Assembly: GCA_015179045.1 (NCBI GenBank)
Contig: WHUZ01000020.1
Coordinates: 62,001-126,000, forward strand
DNA: 64,000 nt
Direction of reading: 5' to 3'
Source of the DNA: Kalaharituber pfeilii
Lineage: Eukaryota; Ascomycota; Pezizomycetes; Pezizales; Pezizaceae
The notes beneath the pieces were generated by a model, which was not told where the DNA came from, searched no databases, and saw only the letters and a program-made list of their open reading frames with translations. This document shows, piece by piece, positions 11,339 through 22,932 of this stretch. The first letter of the stretch is position 1; the number at the start of each line of letters is the position of its first letter. A program made the translations under genes and the position numbers.

Positions 11339-11800
11339 AGGTGGGTACATGGGGGCTTCAGGTGTGACCAGGTCTATAACATGGTCAGCATAGGAAGGCC
11401 TGGCTGAGTTGGCAATTGATTTTAAAGCGAGGGACTATGTTACCTCGTAAAAAAAAAAAAAACCCCCAGGGGGCGCACTTGCTGGCAACTTTTCACTGAA
11501 ATTTTGTGAGTATGTGGGGCTTGTGGGTATAAGGTGGCTCTAACTTTCTGGTACATAGGGCTCCAGGTGGTCCAGGTCTAGTCAGCGTCTGGTTACGAGA
11601 CTAGACCAGGTCCATAGTATGGTCAGTGGAGGAATTCCTAGCGGAGTTGGGTGCGCAATTCCAAAGCAAGAGGCTTTTGTCACCCCGCAAGGGAAAAAAA
11701 ACCAGCGAGGCGCACTTGGGCAATGTTGCGCCAAATTCTGTGGGCTTATATGTACTCAAGGGCTTAAACTTGCTGGTACATAAGGCTTAGGATTGTTGTT
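11339..11800. repeat. Degenerate tandem dimer, unit about 230 bp
   Basis: Two consecutive units share an ordered set of blocks: AGGTCTATAACATGGTCAG versus AGGTCCATAGTATGGTCAG, then TGGCTGAGTTGG versus TAGCGGAGTTGG, an A-rich tract, GGGCGCACTTG versus GAGGCGCACTTGG, and CTGGTACATA(A/G)GGCT. The two xGGCNGAGTTGG blocks fit the consensus of a tRNA A box, but no good B box follows. Units are well diverged, so the duplication is old. Confidence 0.55.
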
Positions 11801-12524
11801 CTTTGCCTTTACTAGTATAACAAAATCTAACTCATATATCACATCCTGAATCGGCTCTCGAACACTGAAGAAGCACTCTATATAATAAAGAAATCAGGTG
11901 ATGTCAAAGGTTTGTCACGGCAAAGACGAAATAGATATCATACGTAGTTCTTTGCCACCTGGGCAAGCGTTGGCGGCGCGGTGGTGCGCTGCCCTTCTTG
12001 TATAGTATATAAAGATATATACCCGATTAGGAAACAGGGAACCTTCCTCATTAAATTAGATAAAAAGTACATATGTAAGTTAGAGCGATGAGATGCTTGA
12101 TTATGCATCAGCACACCACCTAACACCAGATGTTCCAAGTTTGGTAATGATATGAGTACTGTGAGGGAAGTGGTGACCGAAGATTAGATATAGCTGCGAA
12201 TTCAGGGTATGGAAGAAGATTGGCCTATGAGGATAATATGCATATATACATTGTCAGATCATATACGTATAAAGTGGTATATAGGTTGGTATATTAGGTG
12301 TATTGGAGACAGCTATCGCCATGGTGATGAATTAGCATATTGGCCAGTTGAGTGGTAGCGATATATAATATGAGCATATTTACCATGCTGCTGATGCTGA
12401 GTTTAATTCACCGTTGCCTGAAAGGTAGTTACGAGACTACCTGAAAGGCTTCTTTGCTGAATAACTTATGCGCAGCAAGAATTCAAACAGATTGTCCCGG
12501 TTCAAATCCCTCGCTAAAACCGAA
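11801..12524. other. Intergenic region, no gene seen
   Basis: AT-rich, with several ATATA-type tracts around 12240-12370 and a palindromic GTAGT...ACTAC segment near 12420-12445. A B-box-like GGTTCAAATCC occurs on the plus strand near 12499, but the flanks do not fold into a tRNA. Confidence 0.35.
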
Positions 12525-12652
12525 TAAGAGTAGTATGGTGCATCTTTTAGAGAAAAAAATGCTGGATAATGCTCTTCTCTAGCTCGGATTCGAACGGGGC
12601 CCTCAATTCTATACCTCTTGCTCGTTGTAAGCTCCATCATTGGAGACATTTA
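12525..12652 (-). mobile_element. SINE-like unit, copy 2 (head region)
   Basis: On the minus strand from about 12650, the sequence aligns with the head of the 10.3-10.9 kb unit. Shared features are TCTCCAATGATGGAGC, a TATAGAA block, GGGCCCCGTTCGAATCC (a close match to the tRNA B box) and the downstream TTATCCAGCAT versus TTGTCCGGCAT. The tail end could not be defined, so only the supported head is listed. Confidence 0.45.
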
Positions 12653-12805
12653 GGACAGTGGACTACCCCCTCTCTCCTACTGCACCTTCTACTGCCTAAG
12701 TATGGTCTCGACACCACCTAACCTACTAGGTAGTTAACTACTTCAGGTAGTGATCAAACTGGGAAGGAAACCAGTCAGCAGGATCTTCCTGATGAGATGT
12801 TGCAT

Positions 12806-12817
12806 GTACTCGAGTAC
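12806..12817. promoter_or_regulatory. 12-bp palindrome GTACTCGAGTAC (one of three exact copies)
   Basis: Exact copies also lie at 22719-22730 and 38516-38527. A near copy, ATTACTCGAGTAAT, is at 13120-13133. The copy at 22719 is 222 bp upstream of the TPT-like transporter start, and this one is upstream of the PMU1-like gene. Role as a protein-binding site is inference. Confidence 0.35.
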
Positions 12818-13010
12818 TTAATTAGTCACCTATCGAGGAAAGCTACGGTGGCTGTATCGGAGGTGGTGCAAACGAGGCGTGTGGGGCGCGCGGAGGATTC
12901 TTTTTCTGTAGACAATCAAGCCTCCATAAGCCAATGAAAGGTTCTGTGTTTCAAGTGTTCACTTTCTTCACACCAGCGGTTAAGTACTAGTACTTATGTA
13001 AGTATCGCTA

Positions 13011-13079
13011 CTGTAGTGCGGATCCGCCGTGCATTATTGCATATGCATGAGCGGATCTGCCGGTGCCTTACAGTAGGCT
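13011..13079. repeat. Imperfect palindrome, about 70 bp
   Basis: The arms begin CTACTGTA and end TACAGTAG, with an internal GGATCCGC / GCGGATC pair and ATGCAT near the centre. It could be a very small inverted-repeat element. A perfect 14-bp palindrome, AAGTACTAGTACTT, lies just upstream near 12980-12994. Confidence 0.5.
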
Positions 13080-13354
13080 GTCAAATTGCCATTTGCAAAA
13101 AAACAAGAACAACGTATGCATTACTCGAGTAATAGCCGCTTCCGGAAAGGATTCTGATTAATTGGATGATGTGAATCCGCGTTTTTCGAGACAAGCGTGA
13201 CCGCATGCCAATAAATGCCTGCTGCAAGGGACTGGCCCCTTGCCACTACTAATGCAGAATGAGGAATAGCTTAATGGCAAACGCTGGAAGTTCGCTATGC
13301 CGAGCTAGGAAGTAGCCCAGTTGACCTTCTCTCTCTCTCCTCCCAGGCACCAAG

Positions 13355-13362
13355 TATATAAG
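13355..13362 (+). promoter_or_regulatory. TATA box (TATATAAG) of the histidine-phosphatase gene
   Basis: TATATAAG lies 315 bp upstream of the ATG at 13670, just after a CT-repeat tract (about 13329-13342). This is a typical fungal core-promoter arrangement, assigned by position. Confidence 0.45.
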
Positions 13363-13669
13363 AGCTGTCTGGCCTCCCCTCCATCGTTCAGTAGGCCTCC
13401 CGCGTGGATCCCGTTCTCGTTAACGAAATCACAACTTAAACCTATTGCTAAAGGCTAGATATTGGCCTGCTTGCATCGAAAGTGCAAAGGGCTGCAACGG
13501 ACTCGCTCGATAAACGGGCCGGATAACAAAGCTATTGAAAGTTAAAGGTAGCAGGCACCAGCCGCTATTCGACAGAACACTTGATACCGGTCGTACTTTC
13601 AACACCCTCTTTTCTTTTTTGAAGCTCATAGCTTCAGTCTGCTCTAATCTCTAAAAAGGAAGCCTAACG

Positions 13670-14589
13670 ATGTCACCTAAATTCGTTACTTTTGTCCGCC
13701 ACGCTGAGGGCTGGCACAACGCCACACGCGACCACTCGTTACCGGATCCATGCCTGACTCCAAAAGGTATTCAACAATGTAACCTATTGAATCAAACCTT
13801 TTTACAGCCTCCTCCAGTTATTGATGCTGCGGGCCTCCCACCACCTCCACCACCGCCAGATGTCCTAGTGTCATCACCATTAACACGTACACTGCAAACT
13901 ACACTAATTAGCTTCTCTACGTATCTCTCCATGCCGCCTCATGATAAAGACAAGATCATTCCACTGGCATTACTCCAGGAGACGGCTGAAATTCCATGTG
14001 ATACTGGAAGGCCAATCGAGCTCCTGAGAGCAGACTTTGCCGGAAAAGGAAATTTAACGGGACCGGAGTTGGGTAATTTGGGAGATATTAATGGGGCCAA
14101 GGACAGGATTGCGTGGGAACTGCTTGATCCAGTGTTCCCGAACAAAGGAGGAATATATAAGTCGGATAAAGCTATGCTAGAGGAGAGAGCGAGGTTGGCA
14201 AGGAAATGGCTTTGGGAGAGGGATGAAGAGCATATTGTGGCGGTGTTGCATGGTGGGGTAAGTTGATATTTAAGATCCCTATGTCATTATCGAAGTTGCC
14301 AACATGTTAATACAAATAGTTCCTTCACTACCTCACTGAGGACTGGACGGGCATGAACCACGTTGTCGGCACAGGATGGTACAACACCGAATACCGCACA
14401 TTCGAGTTTGTGCCTGAGCAGCCAACTACTGACGGAGCGGCGGTGCCGCAATATTCCCTCCGGGAGACAGAGTGGTCGAAACTCCGCCGCTTGGCTGCGA
14501 CTGGAATGCTCGAGAAGCCTCTCGATAAGACTGAGAAGGTTGAATATGAAGAAACGGTGGCGCAAGCAAAACCAGTTACATTGAATTGA
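13670..14589 (+). CDS. Histidine phosphatase (phosphoglycerate mutase-like, PMU1-type), 285 aa
   Basis: Exons 13670-14257 and 14320-14589, with a 62-nt intron that splits HGG|FLHYL in phase 0; exon total 858 nt. Residues 10-17 read RHAEGWHN, the catalytic RHxE-type motif of the histidine phosphatase superfamily with the GWHN variant seen in PMU1-like fungal proteins. The conserved SSPLTRTLQT (second phosphate-pocket Arg) follows at about residue 67. The second catalytic His is in AVLHGGF near the splice junction. Known: members are phosphatases or mutases on small phosphorylated substrates, and most fungal ones are poorly characterised. The substrate here cannot be read from sequence. A proline run (PPPPPPP) sits near residue 60. 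There is no signal peptide, so it is probably cytosolic. Confidence 0.88.
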
Positions 14590-16182
14590 AGCTGCTGTGA
14601 ATCTTCTTCCTGAATCCAGGAAGATGGAAGTTGTTAGTTGTCAATACCATGCTGATACGCTTGTCTCACTGGGATAGGATGTATGATTCCCATGGTGCTT
14701 TAGGTCATGCTGATTTATTATTTACAGCGAGTTGTTAAACCACAGTGCTTGGTTTTTCTGCTTGTGCGTGAAAACACTCAATTAGAATGCTGGCTAGTTT
14801 TGCATGTTTTATGGTGCGGTTATTGGCCTTGTTACTTGAATTGGCATGCGATAGACTTGCTGTTGTATATCCTGCTTGAGCTAAGCAATCGATTGCAACT
14901 ATTGCTTTGGGGTTAAATAGAATTTGAGAATTACCCATATCAATACTTTTTGCTTGTTTTCTTTGTGCTGCTCTTCAGGAAAGTTCGGGTTATTGATGTG
15001 TTTGTGTCAACTCTCATGTAAAGCAGAGGGGGCAGTAACTCGGATGTATACATTTCATGGAACTTGCAACAATCCGACCGGCGCTCTTTCAAGCTTGTCT
15101 TGCTTGGTCATCTGTTTGAGGGTAGCACCCTTGTTTAGGTGTATTCCAATCCCTGGGTATGTTGTATGCCCGTAATATTACCTACTTAATAATCCTGACT
15201 ATCACTTTTCAGTTTAATTAACGCCTTGATTTTCTGAAGGGTAGCGCATACAGGTCATCATGTGACTAGATAGTTCGACTTTCCCCAATGAATTGTCAGT
15301 TAAAAACGTTGGGTTGTGTTCCGCCGAAGAGTTTAGATTGTGCAGGACCAGGAGTAGTCAGGGTAACGCCATCTTGCCACGCATTCAATGGACCTAACTT
15401 TGCAGCGCTGTTGCCATGGTTTGTTGGCAGCGAGTGGTTTTAGGCAACGAAATTGGACTGGGAGAACCAAGTATGGTGTTGATTGCCGTGAGCAAGGTTA
15501 CACAACACAAACACACGGACATCAAAGATCCGCAAATAAGCTGCTCCGACTATGTATTTTCACATCATTTCAGCAAACAAGAGTAGAAAATTTCCGTAAA
15601 ATGAGAAAAAGGGTGAAGAGATGAAGAAACCACGCCTTACAACCTTTGACACTTCCTTCAGCTTCAAACCTGGAAATGCTAGTATATTAGCACCGTCAAC
15701 ATCCTCTAAGGTTTGTATTTCCCCATGGAGTATGGTCTAGAGCGGCCGCTACCTATATATATCCCCTGTACCAAATGTAACGCATCCTGACTATCTCCCT
15801 AACCATTTCTTTGCCACCAACGAAGTAGCACAGCAGCCAGAAAAAAAAAAAAAAAAAAAGATAAATCAACCCGTATAAATACAAATAATTCATCGGCAAA
15901 CGTGCAAGGAATTGATGCCCATGGATAACAAAATGAAACATCAAACAGCTGCAGATATTACATCACTTCTGTTCAGGGTAATTGTTGATGAACAGCGATA
16001 TTCCCTCCACTTCGTAATCTAAAATGAAAGTTTGCAGCAAAACATACAAGAATAGCTGTGACATAGCTCATTACATCGTAAAAATGCCATAATCGATTCA
16101 GGACGAGCGAGATATATAGTCATAAGAACACATTTGTGACAAACCCACTATAAAATCCAGGTTTGAGGTTCCATATTACACT
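14590..16182. other. Intergenic region between convergent genes
   Basis: About 1.6 kb holding the 3' ends of two convergent genes. There is an A run at about 15841-15859. Open frames of 60-83 codons occur, but none shows a domain or splice signals that join it to anything. No gene is called. Confidence 0.45.
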
Positions 16183-18333
16183 TCACGTGGAGTATTCAAG
16201 ACAGGGAGGCTTTTGCTTCTTTTGAGGACATTGGTTTTGATTGGTTGCTTTTCCGGATTGGGGGACGATTGATAAAGTGGCTTCTGAAATTATTCCCTCT
16301 GGCTCGCAATGAACATCCTACAAGTCACAGTTAGCATATCAGAACTCTTACTGAGTAATAAAATCTTACCACAAAGCGACTCCTTCCAGCGCCGTCCGGG
16401 AATCTGTAACACCTGTTGACATGATGCTTTGTATGAGAACCGGGCACACTTTTCGCAACATACTCTCCTTCGACTGCATCCCTTGGTTGGCCTTGAACCC
16501 CAAGGATTTTATATGCCTTTTCACGTGGGTGGCGTCTTTCCTGATAGAAGTTCCCCTCCTCCTCCCCCTCCTCCTCCTCCTCTTCCTCCTCCTCCTCCTT
16601 TACGACGGGTATCCTGGGCCTTCGGAAAGATGGCTTATGAAGTGAAACAGTTCCGCTGCCACTCATGTGGGGGATCGTATGAAAATTGCGCGAGCGTCTA
16701 TGCCCAAACACTTTTGTACCAGACGCTGGAATACTATTAGCTGAACCTCTTCTCGGACATACCCCAACTAGTTCAGAAGCAAGGGAATCAGGGCTCAATT
16801 GACAGGATGTAGTCAAATCACTAGAATGTGGGCGCTCCTCAACTGGAGCGGACTCTTGAATAGTGAAAGGGGATCGTGATGTTTCCAGCGTAGTGGTGCG
16901 AGGGGAGCCGCAAATGGACCCGTCCGGCGATATATCAATCACAGTTTGACCATTGATGATTTGTGAATATGCCATGGAGGGTCTTTCGCGAGCATTCGAA
17001 AAGAGATTCTCGATCATTGCTGTGTCAATAGTATCATCTTCAGACTCGATAGAGTAAGAGGTATTTGAGTTGCTTGCAGCGGTCTGGCCCGTGGGTGTTT
17101 GAGTGTGAGAAAAGGGGAAATCACTAAGAGTACAGCCAAAGGGAGAATGGCTTCCGGAAGCGTCTACTGTCTGAGGCGTCGTACTTGGTAAGCTCTGTGT
17201 GCTCATCAGCGCAGCAACTGAAGGTTCAGTAGAATCCACATTGCTGGAAAGAAGCAAGCCTAATTCTGAGCATTTTTGGACAACCCTAGATATTCTCATT
17301 TCTTCAGTCAACTCCTTGATACACTCATATCCATGCTTTAGAGGTCCTAGGATTGAACGAGATATGAAATTATGCTCCACGCATTTCATCTCTGCCCCCC
17401 AGATTGGAGAACTTTGATGTCATGGTGAGTATCATTCATCTTTGAGGGATTGAAAGTATGGGCAAGGTAACCAGAATGGGAAAAGAAACCCTTTAATTTC
17501 TTATTCTGGGTGAAAATTCTGAAAGGGTAGGTGCTTGAAATCCGTGTTCCTGTGCCGAGCACCTGGATTGCCTATGGTCCCTGAACTACCCAATCCAGGT
17601 GAAGGCACACCCGTCTTATATGAAGATTGTACTGACCTTTGTACATGGGATGTACCACTTTGCCGGAGGATAAAGTTTTGAATCTCAAGCAACAAATCGC
17701 GATGTTCCGTTTGAATTATCTTACCCTATGTTTAATATGAGTGAGCATATAAGTTTAGAGAAAGCTAAAAACCTGACATGTCTATATGTGAAAAGCTAAG
17801 GATACTAAATCAACTTACAAATTGGCTTCCTGACTGACTAAAGGCAGACCAGAAATTAGAAGCTTCAACGAGGCAAAGATTTTGAATGTAGGTCTCGTCT
17901 TTGGTTTGTTCGTGATTGATTGTCTCTTCAGTGTCGTTACAAGGACGGTTTGCTCTTATTTCGAGGATGTTTCCATACAATTGCATATTTTTGGCCAGTT
18001 CTCCGGTGGCAAGAGAAAGTTCCTCGGTCAATTTTCCAACAGCTGAAAGCGAAGCTAAAATTGTATTGATAGCATGCACAGACCTAAAAATTTGTTATAT
18101 TGACTATCTTGATATTTGTTAGGGATAGACGGAACAACTAGAACTTACTGTCTCACGTCCTCTGTATCCAATGTTTTCGAGGGCAGGATCAAGGTAGCTC
18201 CCATATCTTCTCCCTGAAACGATTGGGAATTTCGCGAGTTGTGAACGGGAGAAGTAACGACTGGCTGGGGGCCATCAGTAACTGGGCTGGTGCACCCCAC
18301 ATTGTTTGTAAAATTAGCGCTCGTTGAGGCCAT
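16183..18333 (-). CDS. Predicted coiled-coil, Ser-rich protein of unknown function (589 aa)
   Basis: Five exons keep one frame: 18333-18149, 18083-17819, 17725-17563, 17391-16370 and 16317-16183 (1770 nt = 590 codons). Introns are 52-171 nt with standard ends. Start MASTSANF is the first ATG after the promoter-like stretch; an in-frame upstream ATG at 18441 also exists. The N-terminal third (SVHAINTILASLSAVGKLTEELSLATGELAKN and onward, from about residue 62) has a heptad-like pattern suited to a helical coiled coil. The middle is Ser/Thr/Pro-rich and looks disordered. Near residue 430-445 there is an acidic run (KEEEEEEEEEE, then GEEEG), encoded by a CTC/CTT repeat on the plus strand. No catalytic motif, membrane segment or known domain is recognised. 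The family is unassigned, and a structural or scaffold role is only a guess. Confidence 0.72.
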
Positions 18334-20703
18334 GCTTCGTGAGAGTAATGACAGTGGAATGGCAGAAGTAACACAAAAGGAATGAATGAACGAAGAGAAA
18401 AGGGGCCAGGAATGAGTGTGTTTCAATGATCCCACGGTCAAAGGAATGGGGCTGCTTCACAGCACAAGTAGAGGACCGATGGGGAGAATAACTCTCTGAG
18501 GGTGAAGCCGAAGGAAAAGAAAGGAATTAATGAGAAAGGGCCAGGAAAGATAACATGGTCTTCCTGACTGGCCCTACCTGTATTCAGCGCCCAAATAGGC
18601 GGGTGCTATGGGACGCCCAGAGGAAGCTGCGGAGCACAGCGGAAAGCAATGGAATCGAGACTCCATCATCATCAGAACTCAGGAGCATCTCCAGCAGCCA
18701 GCAGCTAGACGAGCATCACCAGCATTGCATTGCACGCCCACATCATCCCGCCGGCCAAGCTCGGCCAAAAAAGTGGCAGAATACTCCAATTGGCAGCGAC
18801 ACCGCATGCCGGCGTCTACTTGCAGACTGGCTCCCTTGCTTTCCTCGCTCCTGCGACATCAGTGGGAATACGCACATGGCGCTGGACGCATGCTCTCCTG
18901 CGGTGGTACCGCAGCCTCGTAGCCTACTAACACTGAGACCTGTCGCTACGGCGCAAGCATGGCAGGGTGGAACGGTAATTGCCAATGAACATGGGTTGAT
19001 ATAGGTACATCAATGCTGATGTTGAAATCTTCAACGCAGGCCGTCGTCGTGCCTGCCATGCTGTGTTGCCCCGCCGCTGCCCACCCAGCACGAGGTGCAT
19101 AGGGCTCGCTCCCTTCCCTCTCAACCTGCAACCGATAGTTGGCTACTCGCTGTTAATCAGTGATCTTTTTTCACGCCTCTGCGAGACTAAGTACACTCAT
19201 GATATATTAAAACACGCATATCCCGCACTCTTGTCTGGGATAACGGTGAGGAGAAGGCACAGAAACGTAATGTACCTTTATACAAGCCACGAGAAACATG
19301 CCGTTTCATCCTCATATGAAGTATGCAATATAACTTGAATAATATCTATCCACACCTGCTTTCTAAATCATATTAGCCTTTGGACCATTGCATTAGAGAA
19401 GAGTGGCTATGACCTACCAATAACCTTTGCGAACGCAGGATAAGTATGTCGTGGCAAAGTGCTGTAGAACACATATTTTAGATGGATGGATATATCTCAT
19501 TCGTTAACACATTAATATTCTCCTGGAAGAGCTCGTCTTTTTTCTTTTTTTTGCTTTACAAAATTGGGATATATATCTTTTTGCTAAACAAATCTCAGAT
19601 CCCGAGAATGAAGACCGGAAACTGGGAAATTAGGCCCATGGTAATGTTATCTGCGGAACCATGTCGTGGTTTTGAGCGTGAATCGCATAGAGAAGGTAGT
19701 ATCAAACTGGAAATATGTTAATAGTATTAGTATGGATGTGGATAAAAAATGATATATAAAGAAGATGAACTCAAGATGAGGTGTTAGCGGCAGCGAAAAC
19801 CTTACCCTATCAACTAGTCTCCTGCCATATATCAACGGTGTAATCATTCACTCCTTAATTGTGCCTATTGTAGATTCCCTTAATGCTCTGCCTTTACTCC
19901 GTTAAGCTAATGAACATCTAAACATTCTTTGTTAAACATCCTCGCCAGAGGCAGTAGTATGCAATCGCCAAAAAAAAAAAATTGCATGCTATCAGAATCA
20001 AGTAAGAGGAACAGGAAAGCCGGCTCCCTCCACTAATCAAACATGTGCAAACCAGGGTATCAATTCTTTAGCGATATGTCATGCTTAACGCCGTAGTAAT
20101 TCTTTGGCTCACTGTACAATGTTAATACGTTACACCTGCAGATGTCAGCCTCATTCTTAAAAGACTTCTTCTCTCATTGCATGCATTTTGCATTCAATGG
20201 AACAGCAAGATAAAGTGATATTGACAATATCATGGCTTGGATTAGAATACCGGCCCGAGACTAGAATACCTGAGCCACTTGACACTCATAGGGTATAAAT
20301 TAAAGGTTGTTGCGCATGTAAAAAAAAATTGTAAGCAAGATGAAACTACGATATCAAAGCGTGCGGGACCGGCCATAGAACCGATAAAAAAATGCGTTTT
20401 GAATCGCTGTCTTAGGACTGCTTTTGGTAGGTCAACTATGCCGGTCTTTGATGAGATCCCTTCCAATTGGCGATTGCTGTGCCGAGGTATCGTGTAGCGT
20501 AGTGGCCCAAAGCGCGTACTTAATATCAGCAGGCTCTCTGTTGAGGTTAATCACGTGATAAAAGTTTTTGTTCTTGCCCATCCAAAGTTCACTGTCACGT
20601 TAGTATATTAATGCCTTAATTCATTACATTGTTCTACATGAGGATATATGCAGGTAATATCAACCAAAATAAGAGAAGAACCAGTTGCCTTTGTTGGAGT
20701 TTA
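18334..20703. other. Intergenic region, no gene supported
   Basis: The first 700 bp (about 18540-19130) is GC-richer and open in several frames at once (for example 18555-19004, 149 codons), the pattern of composition rather than coding. The rest is AT-rich. No domain, tRNA or element is seen. Confidence 0.4.
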
Positions 20704-22497
20704 TCAGCTCACCAACCACTCATCCTCTCCAGGTTCATTGTTCCCTGTGCGCCCCCCATCCTCCTGTACTCCATCTCCGTCCCAAAGCAGTTCCCTTTCA
20801 TCCCCACTACCCCACAAACTAACTCCGACTTCCCTTCTTCTCCCCAGCATATACCACACACCTGCAGCCCATCCGGTTATAGCGCCTGTCCAACCCCATT
20901 CTGGAAGTTTGAAACCAGACAACATCACGCTTTGTATAGTGACTTGAAGCCCATTAACAGCATTTCCAGTCAGGGGGCTTGTAGTTTTTACAAGAATCCA
21001 GCCACCGACAAATGTCCCCCAAGAAGCCAACCCTCCCAGGAAGATCATAAACCAAAACCAAGGGATATCTAGAATGTAACAGTTGCGCGACATATTTCCA
21101 GCTTCTCCAGACATAAAAACCCACGGAAGGGTAAGGATGATTGAGAGCATATTGGTGTAATGTAGCAACCTCCAATGAGCTCTGGAGACAGATTTCCCAT
21201 CACCCTGGAAATAGACTGTATTGGAGGGATCAATTAAGATTTCCTCCTCATGTTCAGGTCGATCATGCGAAGGATGATTCCCCAAAACCTTTTTATATGT
21301 ATTCAAGAGAGCTATGGGGTATCCGGCGGCAAAAAAGCTAGAGCAAATTCCTCCCACAACGCCTTCCCATGTAAATAAGTATGGGGGGTGTATCGATACC
21401 ATGACAGTTGCAAAAGTGAGTGTTAGGGTCGAGCTTAGAGTTGTCACACTTAATGGAGGATTTTGATTTGCCCAAAAGTATGTAAACAATACAGTAAGCG
21501 GGAGATTCGCAATCCTGCTGAGCTGATAGATCTGACGTAGGGCGTACGCAAAACTGAAGTTGCTGAGAATAAGCATGGCTGTGTAGATTGTGGCAACCGG
21601 AAGGACTATTTGCGCAAGTCTGAAATCGAATCCGAAAATTCCAGAAGAGGTCCAATCCTCAAACATAGGAACTGACCACTTGCTGGGACCTTTCTTATTT
21701 TTGAGAGGAGTTGGGCCGGGAGCAATGATGTGTGACAAACCGAGAGAGTGTAATGTAGAAGAAAAAGATCGAGAAAGCGAAGCCGTCAACATAAGTAAAA
21801 ACTCGATGACCAGGAGCTCTAGAAGCGTGGTTGTAATAGGAAATCCAAATCTACCTTTTCATTAGCATAAAATCTCAACTAACCGTATGAGGATGGATAA
21901 AGCTAACTTGTAGACACCAGTACGCATGATGAACTGGTTTTGTAGGACCAAAAATAACCCACTGCCAATATTAAAGATTACCAATGCACTCACAAGAGAT
22001 ATCCAACCGCGCTGGGTGTTCCATAACCACCAGCCAAGTTTCCCCTTTTTGAACCATGAGCCAAGTGCATTTCCCGATCCAACTCTTAAACCGCGAGAGC
22101 CACTGTTTTGAACAGTATCTTCCTCACCGTTCACCCGACTAGGTGGATATGGCGATGGTGTTCGCGAAAGTAAAGTGTGACCATTCGACTTCCAATTTCC
22201 CCCCCCTGAGCCACTACCAAGTGGAAGTAAGGCTACAGAGTTGGATGTCATAGTGTCCCACGACGGGCTTTGAGATCTCGACATTTCCGACGCCTCCTCC
22301 TGGATACTATGCTTGCTTCTGGCTGACGTACTGGCAGTGGTGTATTCCGAATTCGAGTCAACTGAATCTGCATCAGCAGATTTGCTAGGTGAACGATGGA
22401 GTGAACGAAGAGTGGGCTCGTGCCCGCTCTCTGCGCCTGCCGAAAGTATTCTATGTGCTGGCTGAAATGAATGAAATGGTCTTGGTGAGCGATACAT
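20704..22497 (-). CDS. TPT-type nucleotide-sugar/triose-phosphate transporter-like membrane protein (586 aa)
   Basis: Two exons, 22497-21884 and 21850-20704 (1761 nt, 587 codons). Residues 1-about 180 are Ser/Arg-rich and probably cytosolic. The rest is hydrophobic with about ten membrane segments, starting at WISLVSALVIFNIGSGLFLV. The block LYK-like IMRTGVYKLALSI / RFGFPITTTLLELL, the helix-rich repeat structure and a C-terminal polar tail resemble the triose-phosphate/nucleotide-sugar transporter (DMT) superfamily, whose members sit in Golgi or ER membranes. The match is by general pattern, not a specific orthologue, so the substrate is unknown. Oddity: the intron is only 33 nt (21883-21851; GTTAGT, GCTAAT branch, GTAG end), but skipping it is required to join the two open frames. 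It faces the FRS2 gene in the same direction with 435 bp between. Confidence 0.72.
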
Positions 22498-22718
22498 CGC
22501 AGGTTGCCAACGGCGTGATTTACATGCTCGTGAACTACTTGTATGTGCTCTAACTCTGACTTAGCATGCGAGCAGCGGAGGGTGGAAGACCGAGAAGGAC
22601 CCTTGTGTCTCACTTGGCGTCACGGCGTCACGTGTAGGCTTCGTTGACATAGGTATCGCAGGGTCCAACATGCAACGTGGGGTGGCTACTCCACACTGTG
22701 CAAGTGAGGACCTGCAAT

Positions 22719-22730
22719 GTACTCGAGTAC
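22719..22730. promoter_or_regulatory. Palindrome GTACTCGAGTAC upstream of the TPT-like gene
   Basis: Second exact copy of the 12-bp palindrome, 222 bp upstream of the start at 22497, in the interval after the FRS2 stop. Regulatory role is inferred from recurrence and location. Confidence 0.35.
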
Positions 22731-22932
22731 CTGCTAGGGTATCGTCGGACGCCTGTTGATTTTTACGACTTTGCTGCCCTTTCCCGTGCAATCTAGACCT
22801 GCTAAACAAAACTAACTATACATCTGCAAAGTAAAGCGCCCATTCTATCGCCTACGGCCCCCACAACGCCCTTGCCATCAGGCAAGCGGCCCGCATACCA
22901 GTGGAATTCCACTACAGAATTTTAAATCTACT

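Noticed and set aside
12440..12520. tRNA gene suggested by GGTTCAAATCC
   Set aside because: The flanks do not form an acceptor or anticodon stem.
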